The notes below the pieces were generated by a model. The model was not told where the DNA came from. It saw only the letters and a program-made list of their open reading frames with translations, and did not search any database. From Pseudomonas sp. Choline-02u-1 (GTDB lineage Bacteria; Pseudomonadota; Gammaproteobacteria; Pseudomonadales; Pseudomonadaceae), in the NCBI RefSeq assembly GCF_002836515.1, contig NZ_PJBC01000058.1:186001-250000 (forward strand): a stretch of 64,000 nucleotides of DNA, given 5' to 3'. Position numbers and translations under genes: made by a program. Shown piece after piece: positions 57,616 through 64,000 of the stretch. Each line of letters opens with the position of its first letter. Positions within the stretch are counted from its first letter, which is position 1.

Positions 57616-58304
57616 CCGGCGAATCAGCGCAGGAACGGGATGAACTGGCTGGCGAATACGTGCTCGGCACTTTGTCGTTCGAGCAGCGCATCGAGGTGCA
57701 ACGGCGCCTGCCGAACGAGCCTGAACTTCGTGCGGCAGTGGATGCGTGGGAGCGGCGCCTGCTGGAGTTGACTGATCTGGCCGAGCCACAGCAGCCGTCG
57801 GTGCAGCTATGGCCGCGTATCGAACGCAGCCTCGAACGGCTGACGGTGAGAAAACCCCTGACGTCGTGGTGGAACCTGCTGCCGCTGTGGCGCGGTTTAA
57901 GCGCCGCAGGCCTGGCCGCGACATTGATCCTCGGCACGGTCCTGCTGACCCGGACTGCGCCGACACCGAGTTATCTGGTGGTGCTCGTGGCGCCGCAAGA
58001 CAAAGCGCCGGGCTGGGTGATTCAGGCGAGCAATGCGCGCGAGATCCAGTTGATTCCGCTGGGCGTGGTCGAGGTGCCGGCGGACAAGGCGCTGGAATTC
58101 TGGACCAAGGCGGACGGCTGGTCGGGGCCGGTTTCCCTCGGTCTGGTCAAACCGGGGCAGGCGTTGTCGGTGCCGCTGGACAAACTGCCGCCGTTGCAAC
58201 CCAACCAGCTGTTTGAGCTGACATTGGAAGGCGCCAACGGCTCGCCGATCGGCAAACCGACAGGGCCGATTCAGGCGATCGGGCGTGCCGTCAAAGTCCT
58301 CTGA
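57612..58304 (+). CDS. Anti-sigma factor, RskA/ChrR-like
   Basis: 230 residues. The N-terminal cytoplasmic part (ERDELAGEYVLGTLSFEQRI) is an anti-sigma domain without the HxxxCxxC zinc motif, so a redox switch through Cys is unlikely. One membrane helix (GLSAAGLAATLILGTVLLT, about 97-115) is followed by a periplasmic domain of the RskA C-terminal type (APGWVIQASNAREIQLIPLG). The ATG overlaps the sigma stop codon by one base. Confidence 0.92.
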   Translation: MTGESAQERDELAGEYVLGTLSFEQRIEVQRRLPNEPELRAAVDAWERRLLELTDLAEPQQPSVQLWPRIERSLERLTVRKPLTSWWNLLPLWRGLSAAGLAATLILGTVLLTRTAPTPSYLVVLVAPQDKAPGWVIQASNAREIQLIPLGVVEVPADKALEFWTKADGWSGPVSLGLVKPGQALSVPLDKLPPLQPNQLFELTLEGANGSPIGKPTGPIQAIGRAVKVL

Positions 58305-58313
58305 CGTCCATTT

Positions 58314-58392
58314 GTAGGAGCTGCGGCACGCTGCGATCTTTTGATTTTTTAAAGATCAAGATCAAAAGATCGCAGCGTGCCGCAGCTCCTAC
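58314..58392. repeat. REP-type inverted pair, family A
   Basis: GTAGGAGCTGCGGCACGCTG and its inverted copy (CAGCGTGCCGCAGCTCCTAC). This copy carries matched changes in both arms relative to the common sequence (GGCACGC rather than CGAAGGC), so the hairpin is conserved while the sequence has shifted. Confidence 0.92.
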
Positions 58393-58504
58393 ACGAACCA
58401 TCACTAACGTCGATGTTCACCATCACGGCAATGAAGTTCTCATAAAAAATTCCGGGCGTAACATCAGCTCCATACCAACCAACAACACCCCGGAGCACAC
58501 CATC

Positions 58505-58945
58505 ATGAAACGCCAGACTCTTCTCAGCATCGCTTTCTCGGTTTTCGCAGTTAACGCTTTCGCCGCCACCCCGGCGCACACCATGATCGCCGCAGACGGC
58601 TCGGATCACCTGTATCAGAACGCTGTCGCCGCTGATGGCTCTGATCGCCTGCAAGGCAACACCGTCGCTGCTGATGGTTCCGATCGCCTGCAAGGCAACA
58701 CCGTCGCTGCTGATGGTTCCGATCGCCTGAAAGGCAACACCGTCGCTGCTGATGGTTCCGATCGCCTGAAAGGCAACACCGTCGCCGAAGGTGGTTCGGA
58801 TCGCCTGCAAGGCAACACCGTCGCCGCTGATGGTTCTGACCGCCTGCAAAGCAACACCGTCGCCGCTGATGGTTCTGACCGCCTGCAAGGCAACACCGTC
58901 GCCGAAGGTGGTTCGGATCGCCTGATCGAACGTCGCGTTGCCTGA
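58505..58945 (+). CDS. Exported tandem-repeat protein (13-residue units), unknown function
   Basis: 146 residues. A clean signal peptide (LLSIAFSVFAVNAFAATP, about 6-23) is followed by one degenerate and eight near-identical 13-residue units of consensus VAADGSDRLQGNT; two units read VAEGGSDRLQGNT. The tail is IERRVA. Each unit holds an acidic DGSD turn. There is no membrane anchor, so the mature part is likely periplasmic or secreted. I know of no assigned function. A terminator follows. It lies after the sigma/anti-sigma pair and may be a target of it; not shown. Confidence 0.82.
   Translation: MKRQTLLSIAFSVFAVNAFAATPAHTMIAADGSDHLYQNAVAADGSDRLQGNTVAADGSDRLQGNTVAADGSDRLKGNTVAADGSDRLKGNTVAEGGSDRLQGNTVAADGSDRLQSNTVAADGSDRLQGNTVAEGGSDRLIERRVA
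58624..58923. repeat. 39-bp tandem repeat, about 7.7 copies
   Basis: Unit of 39 bp beginning GTCGCYGCTGATGGTTCYGA and ending GGCAACACC. Copies at 58624, 58663, 58702, 58741, 58780, 58819, 58858 and a partial one at 58897. Copies 3 and 4 are identical, and the GAAGGTGG variant occurs in copies 5 and 8, showing block duplication. In-frame, so copy changes keep the gene open. Confidence 0.95.
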
Positions 58946-58976
58946 ATGCATCGCTTTACGCGCAACACCGCAGAGA

Positions 58977-59003
58977 AACCCGGCTCCCGCAGCCGGGTTT
59001 TTT
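58977..59003 (+). terminator. Terminator of the tandem-repeat protein gene
   Basis: AACCCGGCT, a short loop, AGCCGGGTTTTTT about 30 bases after the stop; convergent with the DUF1615 gene. Confidence 0.88.
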
Positions 59004-59015
59004 ATGTCTGTGGCA

Positions 59016-60098
59016 TCAGCCGGCCCTGGCCATGCAGCGTTTGTAACGCTCGTCCACGCGCTTGGCGAACCAGGCTGTAGTGAGTTTGCGGGTGATCTTC
59101 GGACTCTGCAGCACAATCCCCGGCAATACCGCGCGCGGTAACGCCTTGCCTTCGGCCCGCTCCGCCAGCTCGAACACGCGCTGATAAAGTTTGGTCTCTT
59201 CGAATTCCAGGGTTTTACCCTTTTCCAGTTGATCGCGAATCGTCGGGTTGCGCATGCCCAGCGATTTGCCGAGGGTGCGCACCGCCAGTTCGGTGCTGCC
59301 GGGCATGATCGAGTCGTAGCGAATCAGGTCGCCATCCAGCGTCAGGGGAATGCCGGAAGCGCGGCTGACCGCGTTCTGGAATGCAGCATTGCGGCTGGCG
59401 TACCAACCGGCGTTGAAATCGGCAAAGCGATACAGCGGCTCGCGGTAATTGACCGGGTAACCGAGCAAATGGGCGATGCCGAAATACATGCCGCCGCGCC
59501 GGCTGAACACTTCACGGCGGATCGTGCCGTCCACCGGGTACGGATAATCCTTGGCGTGCGCCTCGGCAAATTCGATGCTGACCTGCATCGGCCCGCCGGT
59601 GTGCACCGGGTTGAAACCGCCGAACAGCGTGCGCCCCATGGGCACCATGCCAATGAAGTCGTCGAAAATGGCACTCAACTCTTTCTCACTGCGTGCCGCA
59701 CTCAGGCGTTCGCTGTAGCTCTTGCCATTGGGCGAGCGCACTTGCAGAGCGCCGCTGACCAGCAGGCCGGGGATGTGCACCTTGGCAGCGCGGCGATCGA
59801 TCTCATCGCGAGCAATCTTGCCCAGACCGGGCACCGTCGGGTCGGCCTGGAAAGTGGATTCCTGCTCGGCCACGGCCAGTACCGAACACAGATTTTGCGT
59901 CGTGGTGTTGATGCCTTGCGCGGCGAACGCGGCGTAAATGTCCGTGGCCCAGCCCTGACGATCGGCAGTTTTGGCCGGCAACAGGCGAACGATTTCCGCC
60001 TTCACTTCGGCCGGCGGACGCGGCGCCGGTTCGTTGCTGCGCTGGCTGGCGCAACCGGCGAGCAGCAGCACGGCGCCAACAGTAATGAGTAATCGCAT
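59016..60098 (-). CDS. DUF1615 lipoprotein
   Basis: 360 residues. A lipoprotein signal ends in LLLAGCASQR (Cys near residue 16). The DUF1615 domain fills the rest: VLAVAEQESTFQADPTVPGL (about 74-93, with an E-S-T-F pattern like a lytic transglycosylase active site), GGFNPVHTGGPMQVSIEFA and GMYFGIAHLLGYPVNYREPL. The domain may be a lysozyme-like peptidoglycan enzyme; inferred. ATG 60098 follows GGAG. Confidence 0.86.
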   Translation of the reverse strand: MRLLITVGAVLLLAGCASQRSNEPAPRPPAEVKAEIVRLLPAKTADRQGWATDIYAAFAAQGINTTTQNLCSVLAVAEQESTFQADPTVPGLGKIARDEIDRRAAKVHIPGLLVSGALQVRSPNGKSYSERLSAARSEKELSAIFDDFIGMVPMGRTLFGGFNPVHTGGPMQVSIEFAEAHAKDYPYPVDGTIRREVFSRRGGMYFGIAHLLGYPVNYREPLYRFADFNAGWYASRNAAFQNAVSRASGIPLTLDGDLIRYDSIMPGSTELAVRTLGKSLGMRNPTIRDQLEKGKTLEFEETKLYQRVFELAERAEGKALPRAVLPGIVLQSPKITRKLTTAWFAKRVDERYKRCMARAG

Positions 60099-60144
60099 GT
60101 TGCTCCATCCAATCAAATTAGCCACGACACCATACACAACCCCT

Positions 60145-60240
60145 GTAGGAGCTGCCGCAGGCTGCGATCTTTTGATCTTGATGTTGACCTTGATCTGCAA
60201 AAAGCAAGATCAAAAGATCGCAGCCTTCGGCAGCTCCTAC
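60145..60240. repeat. REP-type inverted pair, family A
   Basis: GTAGGAGCTGCCGCAGGCTG and inverted CAGCCTTCGGCAGCTCCTAC around a longer core (about 38 bases). It lies between the divergent DUF1615 and TonB-receptor genes, on the promoter side of both. Confidence 0.92.
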
Positions 60241-60369
60241 GACGGATGACAAACTGATTGCAAAACGTTACTGCGAAACCCTATCATTCGCGCCTGGAGT
60301 CGCATTAGCGCAAGGAGTTCCGCGCCGCCCTTTATTTATTCATTGGCCGCTCGCCTCCAGGTATTCGAC

Positions 60370-62574
60370 ATGCCCGCTTCAGCTCGACTCGGCGCTCCGT
60401 TCCGCCCGACTTTGCTCGCCCTGCTGTGCTCCCTGACCGTCACCGCCCACGCAGCTGAACAAAACAGCAAAACGCTGGTGCTCGACGACGTCAACGTGAA
60501 TGCCCAAGCCCCGACACCCAACGCCCTGCCCCCGGTCTACGCTGGCGGTCAGGTCGCGCGCGGTGGGCAGTTGGGCGTGCTCGGCAACCAGGACATGATG
60601 GACGTGCCGTTCAGCGCGGCGTCCTACACCGAGCAATTGATCCAGGATCAGCAGGCGGAAAACGTCGCCGACGTGCTGCTCAACGATTCTTCCGTGCGCC
60701 AGGCCTCGGGCTTCTCCAACCAGGCGCAGGTCTTCATGATTCGCGGCCTGCCACTCAATGGCGACGACATTTCCTATAACGGCCTGTACGGCGTGTTGCC
60801 CCGGCAGATCATTTCCACCGATGCGCTGGAGCGCGTGGAAGTGTTCAAAGGCCCCAACGCTTTCATCAACGGCGTGACCCCGACCGGTTCCGGCATCGGC
60901 GGCGGCGTCAACCTGCAACCCAAGCGCGCCGGCGACGTGCCGCTGCGCCGCTACACCACCGACATCAACAGCGAAGGCCGGATCGGCCACCACTTCGATA
61001 TCGGCCAGCGTTTCGGTGAAGACAACCGCTTCGGCGCGCGGGTCAACCTGTCGCAGCGCGAGGGCGACACCGGCATCGATCACGAGAACCAGCGCTCGAA
61101 ACTGTTCGCCATCGGCCTCGACTATCGCGGCGACGCGCTGCGGATTTCCGGCGACTTTGCCTATCAGAAGGAACGCGTCAACGGTGGCCGCAGCTCGGTC
61201 AACCTCGGCACCGCCACGCACATTCCGGACGCGCCATCGGCGGACACCAACTACGCGCCGAAGTGGGGCTACACCGATATCGAAGACACCTTCGGCATGC
61301 TCCGCGCCGAGTACGACCTCAACGACAACTGGACCGCTTACGCCGCTGGCGGCGCCAAGCACACCCGCGAGGTCGGTCGCTACAACTCGACCACACTGGT
61401 TGGCAACAGCGGCGCGTCGTTCACCACCGGCTCGTTCGTCCCGCATGACGAGGACAACACCAGCGTCATGGCCGGTCTGAACGGCAAATTCAACACCGGG
61501 CCAGTCAGCCACAAGCTGAATTTCGGCCTGACCGGGATCTGGGCCGAGCAGCGCAGCGCCTATGATTTTGATAGAAGACAAACCGCAAACAATATTTATC
61601 ACCCAATTCAAGCCCCGGCACCAATAACCGGGACTGTCGGCGGGGACCTTGATGATCCGGGCATTGTCGGCAAGACATTCAACCGCAGCGTCGCAATATC
61701 TGACACCTTCGGTTTCTTCGATGATCGCCTATTAGTCACCGCTGGTCTGCGTCGCCAACAATTGATTGTGCAAGGCTATAACTACGCCAGTTATGGCAGC
61801 GGCAGCCGCAAATCGAGCTACGACGAGTCGATCACCACGCCGGTATACGGCATCGTATTCAAGCCGTGGGAGCACGTGTCGTTCTACGCTAACCATATTG
61901 AGGGCTTGGCCCAAGGGCCGACATCTCCGACCAACTCAGGCTCTCGTGAAGTGATAAACGGCAACGAAGTCTACGCACCCTCGCGCTCCAAGCAGACCGA
62001 GCTCGGTGTAAAGGTCGACATGGGCACTTACGGAGCGAGCCTGGGGTTTTATCGCATCGAGCAGCCGAGCGACGGCTATTCAGAAATCATCGATGCTGAT
62101 ACTGCTCGTTACGTACGCGAAGGCGAGCAGATCAACAAAGGCGTGGAGATGAACGTGTTCGGCGAGCCGCTCGACGGCCTGCGCCTGATCAGCGGCCTGA
62201 CCTTGATGGACACCGAGCTGAAAAACACCCTCAACGGCGCCAACGACGGCAACCACGCCATCGGCGTACCGACCTTCCAGTTCAACGCTGGCGTCGACTG
62301 GGACGTACCGGGCCTGCAAGGCGTCGCGCTGAACGCGCGGATGCTGCGCACCGGCGGGCAATACGCCGATGCGGCGAATAACCTCAGCCTGCCGACGTGG
62401 AACCGCTTCGACGCCGGCGCGCGTTATGCGTTCAAGGTGTCGGAGAAGGACGTGACCGTGCGCTTCGGCGTCGAGAACGTGGCAAACAAAAAGTACTGGG
62501 AATCGGCTCAGGGTGGCTACCTGACCCAAGGTGAACCGCGAGTGGCGAAGTTGTCGGGGACTATCGACTTCTAA
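60370..62574 (+). CDS. TonB-dependent siderophore-type receptor
   Basis: 734 residues. A signal peptide ends near TAHAAEQ (about residue 30). The plug domain holds VLLNDSSVRQASGFSNQAQV, MIRGLPLNGDDISYNGLYGV and ERVEVFKGPNAFINGV, typical of FhuA-like ferrisiderophore receptors. The beta barrel ends in the expected Phe (SGTIDF). ATG 60370 gives the shortest plausible signal peptide. No convincing Fur box was found upstream. Parts of the barrel (about 61560-61760 and 61890-62110) have lower GC and rare codons. Confidence 0.93.
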   Translation: MPASARLGAPFRPTLLALLCSLTVTAHAAEQNSKTLVLDDVNVNAQAPTPNALPPVYAGGQVARGGQLGVLGNQDMMDVPFSAASYTEQLIQDQQAENVADVLLNDSSVRQASGFSNQAQVFMIRGLPLNGDDISYNGLYGVLPRQIISTDALERVEVFKGPNAFINGVTPTGSGIGGGVNLQPKRAGDVPLRRYTTDINSEGRIGHHFDIGQRFGEDNRFGARVNLSQREGDTGIDHENQRSKLFAIGLDYRGDALRISGDFAYQKERVNGGRSSVNLGTATHIPDAPSADTNYAPKWGYTDIEDTFGMLRAEYDLNDNWTAYAAGGAKHTREVGRYNSTTLVGNSGASFTTGSFVPHDEDNTSVMAGLNGKFNTGPVSHKLNFGLTGIWAEQRSAYDFDRRQTANNIYHPIQAPAPITGTVGGDLDDPGIVGKTFNRSVAISDTFGFFDDRLLVTAGLRRQQLIVQGYNYASYGSGSRKSSYDESITTPVYGIVFKPWEHVSFYANHIEGLAQGPTSPTNSGSREVINGNEVYAPSRSKQTELGVKVDMGTYGASLGFYRIEQPSDGYSEIIDADTARYVREGEQINKGVEMNVFGEPLDGLRLISGLTLMDTELKNTLNGANDGNHAIGVPTFQFNAGVDWDVPGLQGVALNARMLRTGGQYADAANNLSLPTWNRFDAGARYAFKVSEKDVTVRFGVENVANKKYWESAQGGYLTQGEPRVAKLSGTIDF

Positions 62575-62589
62575 GCGTCATCGCGTTGT

Positions 62590-62628
62590 AAAAAAGGCCC
62601 CGCAGCTTCACGGTTGCGGGGCCTTTTT
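62590..62628. terminator. Bidirectional terminator between the TonB receptor and hemB
   Basis: AAAAAAGGCCCCGCA, a short loop and TGCGGGGCCTTTTT. The symmetric A and T tracts allow it to act for the plus-strand receptor gene and weakly for hemB. Confidence 0.9.
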
Positions 62629-62657
62629 GGGTTTTGCGGTGCATGACCCGGCCTCTT

Positions 62658-62704
62658 GGCGAGCAAGCTCGCTTTCACAGAGGAAATACAGCCCGCTCCC
62701 ACAG
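62658..62704. repeat. Degenerate family C repeats
   Basis: GCGAGCAAGCTCGCTTTCAC and then GCCCGCTCCCACAGGG: two drifted fragments of family C in direct rather than inverted order, in the hemB 3' flank. Confidence 0.65.
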
Positions 62705-62722
62705 GGGGATGTGCAGTGTTGA

Positions 62723-63697
62723 TTAAATTCCTGCCAACGCCAGATCCATCGCAAAGTAGGTAAAGATCAGATCCGCCCCGGCGCGCTTGATTGCGCCGAG
62801 GCTTTCGCGAACCACGCGATCTTCATCGATCGCACCCGCCTGGGCGCCGAACTTGATCATCGCGTATTCGCCGCTGACCTGATACGCCGCCAATGGCAGG
62901 TTCGAGGCCTGCCGAATGTCGCGGATGATGTCGAGGTAGGCACCGGCCGGTTTGACCATCAGCGCATCAGCGCCCTCTTGCTCGTCGAGCAGCGATTCGC
63001 GCAGTGCTTCGCGGCGGTTCATCGGGTTCATCTGATAGCTTTTGCGATCGCCCTTGAGCGCACTGCCCCCGGCCTCGCGGAACGGGCCGTACAGCGCCGA
63101 AGCGAATTTGGTCGAATAAGCCATGATCGGAATCTGCGTGAAGCCGGCCGCGTCGAGCGCTTGGCGAATCGCCCGCACCTGGCCGTCCATCGCCGCCGAC
63201 GGTGCGATCACGTCAGCCCCAGCGCGAGCGGCGGCCACGGCTTGTTTGCCGAGATTGATCAGAGTCTGGTCGTTGTCGACTTCGTGGTTGTGCATCACGC
63301 CGCAATGGCCGTGATCGGTGTACTCGCAAAAACAAGTGTCGGACATCACGATCATTTCCGGCACGGCGTCCTTGGCGATGCGCGACATGCGCGAGACCAG
63401 ACCGTCTTCGCGCCAGGTGTCGCTGCCGTTGGCATCCAGATGATGGGACACGCCAAATGTCATCACCGACTTGATACCGGCGCGGGCGTAGCGCTCGATT
63501 TCGCTGGCCAGTTTGCGCTCGGGAATACGTTGTACGCCGGGCATGCTGGTGATCGGCACAAAGTCGTCGATCTCCTCCTCGACGAAGATCGGCAGGACCA
63601 GATCGTTCAGGCTGAATTCGGTTTCCTGGAACAGACTGCGCAGGCTCGCATTGCGGCGCAGACGGCGGGGACGTGCTTCGGGGAACTGACTGGACAT
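62723..63697 (-). CDS. hemB: Delta-aminolevulinic acid dehydratase (porphobilinogen synthase)
   Basis: 324 residues, cytoplasmic; joins two aminolevulinate molecules to porphobilinogen in haem synthesis. The metal-binding segment is [15 protein letters not shown] (about 120-134). The first catalytic Lys is in [13 protein letters not shown] (about 197) and the second in [12 protein letters not shown] (about 252). The N-terminus [16 protein letters not shown] is typical of pseudomonads. ATG 63697 follows AGGAAAGG. Single gene. Confidence 0.96.
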   Translation of the reverse strand: MSSQFPEARPRRLRRNASLRSLFQETEFSLNDLVLPIFVEEEIDDFVPITSMPGVQRIPERKLASEIERYARAGIKSVMTFGVSHHLDANGSDTWREDGLVSRMSRIAKDAVPEMIVMSDTCFCEYTDHGHCGVMHNHEVDNDQTLINLGKQAVAAARAGADVIAPSAAMDGQVRAIRQALDAAGFTQIPIMAYSTKFASALYGPFREAGGSALKGDRKSYQMNPMNRREALRESLLDEQEGADALMVKPAGAYLDIIRDIRQASNLPLAAYQVSGEYAMIKFGAQAGAIDEDRVVRESLGAIKRAGADLIFTYFAMDLALAGI

Positions 63698-63837
63698 GGG
63701 GCCTTTCCTGAAAACAGCGAATGAGACGAAAGTCGTAGGGGGCGAAGCTTATGCCTTGCGGCGGGTGCGGGACAAACCTGGATCAATCAAGAGAGCGTTA
63801 CCGGGCTTGCAATAATCCTGCTGATCGCGTGACTCCC

Positions 63838-63926
63838 TGTGGGAGCGGGCTTGCTCGCGAAGGCGGTGGGTCAGACGCGTTAATGTTGACTGACGCGACG
63901 CTTTCGCGAGCAAGCCCGCTCCCACA
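63838..63926. repeat. Inverted repeat pair, family C
   Basis: TGTGGGAGCGGGCTTGCTCG and its inverted copy (CGAGCAAGCCCGCTCCCACA), enclosing TGGGTCAGACGCG / CGCGTC-type inner repeats. It lies between hemB (upstream side) and the next gene. Confidence 0.92.
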
Positions 63927-63941
63927 ATTAGAGTATGCCGT

Positions 63942-64000
63942 TCAAGAAGGAATGGTCAGCCCGCGAATAACCGCCGGGCGAGCGAGGAACCGCTCCAGCA
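63942..64000 (-). CDS. C-terminal end of a gene, probably a glutathione S-transferase (partial)
   Basis: Eighteen codons in frame from the window edge, reading LERFLARPAVIRGLTIPS before a TGA at 63942-63944. The ERFLARPAV.RGL pattern is common at the C-terminus of YghU/GST-like proteins. The window ends here, so the assignment is tentative. Confidence 0.5.
   Translation of the reverse strand, partial: LERFLARPAVIRGLTIPS

Noticed and set aside
58349..59116. Long minus-strand open frame (255 codons) across the 39-bp repeat
   Set aside because: It is open only because the tandem repeat has no stop in that frame; the plus-strand frame has a signal peptide, SD and terminator.
60243..60369. Fur box upstream of the TonB receptor
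   Set aside because: No 19-bp GATAATGATAATCATTATC-like sequence was found; only weak partial matches such as CCTATCATTCGC.

Overview
The window is a piece of a Pseudomonas chromosome, most likely from the P. fluorescens group. The evidence is GC-rich coding sequence, the gene order tig-clpP-clpX-lon-hupB-ppiD next to an Arg-His-Leu-His tRNA array, a divergent ampR/ampC pair, an sstT/nhaR/terC neighbourhood, and dozens of copies of three short intergenic palindromic repeat families of REP type. It looks like core chromosome with a few accessory metabolic modules. I see no prophage, transposase, integrase or CRISPR array.

Layout. 1-4.2 kb: two paralogous LysR regulators and phnWX (2-aminoethylphosphonate degradation through phosphonoacetaldehyde). 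4.2-12.5 kb: a proline-repeat/PDG-heptad protein, cytochrome b561, a PLP desulfhydrase-type enzyme, FadH, a nitrilase-fold protein without the catalytic Cys, an AraC regulator and a DUF2242-type lipoprotein. 12.7-22.1 kb: protein quality control (PpiD, HU-beta, Lon, ClpX, ClpP, trigger factor), a degenerate tRNA-like element with its own terminator, and four tRNA genes. 22.4-31 kb: folD, pbpG, two small acidic proteins, a C39-like lipoprotein lacking catalytic residues, TerC, NhaR, an MFS exporter and SstT. 31-40 kb: small conserved proteins, YceH, a cupin, an AroE-like dehydrogenase, an AI-2E family permease, TrhP/YegQ, a LysR/EamA pair and a third small acidic protein. 40.3-44.1 kb: glucarate use (GntR regulator, MFS transporter, glucarate dehydratase). 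44.2-46.4 kb: AmpR/AmpC. 46.5-55.4 kb: DUF4174 protein, a truncated GNAT, a TSUP permease, an exported aldose epimerase, an aldo/keto reductase, a DUF1810 protein, DNA polymerase II and a CBS-pair protein. 55.5-64 kb: GST, a DUF3455 protein, an ECF sigma/anti-sigma pair, a secreted tandem-repeat protein, a DUF1615 lipoprotein, a TonB receptor with atypical codon patches, hemB and the tail of another gene.

Genes that clearly work together: phnW-phnX; tig-clpP-clpX-lon (ribosome-associated folding and ATP-dependent proteolysis); garP/gudP-like transporter with gudD under a divergent GntR regulator; ampR-ampC; the translationally coupled sigma/anti-sigma pair. Most start codons were moved inward from the longest open frame on the basis of Shine-Dalgarno (SD) position and family N-termini. 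Functions come from recognising motifs and family resemblance by eye; no database search was run.

No confirmed new system was found. The strongest leads are the two tandem-repeat proteins (4219-4902 and 58505-58945), two enzyme folds that have lost their catalytic residues, the tRNA-like element beside hupB, three similar small acidic proteins, and the codon-atypical patches in the TonB receptor.
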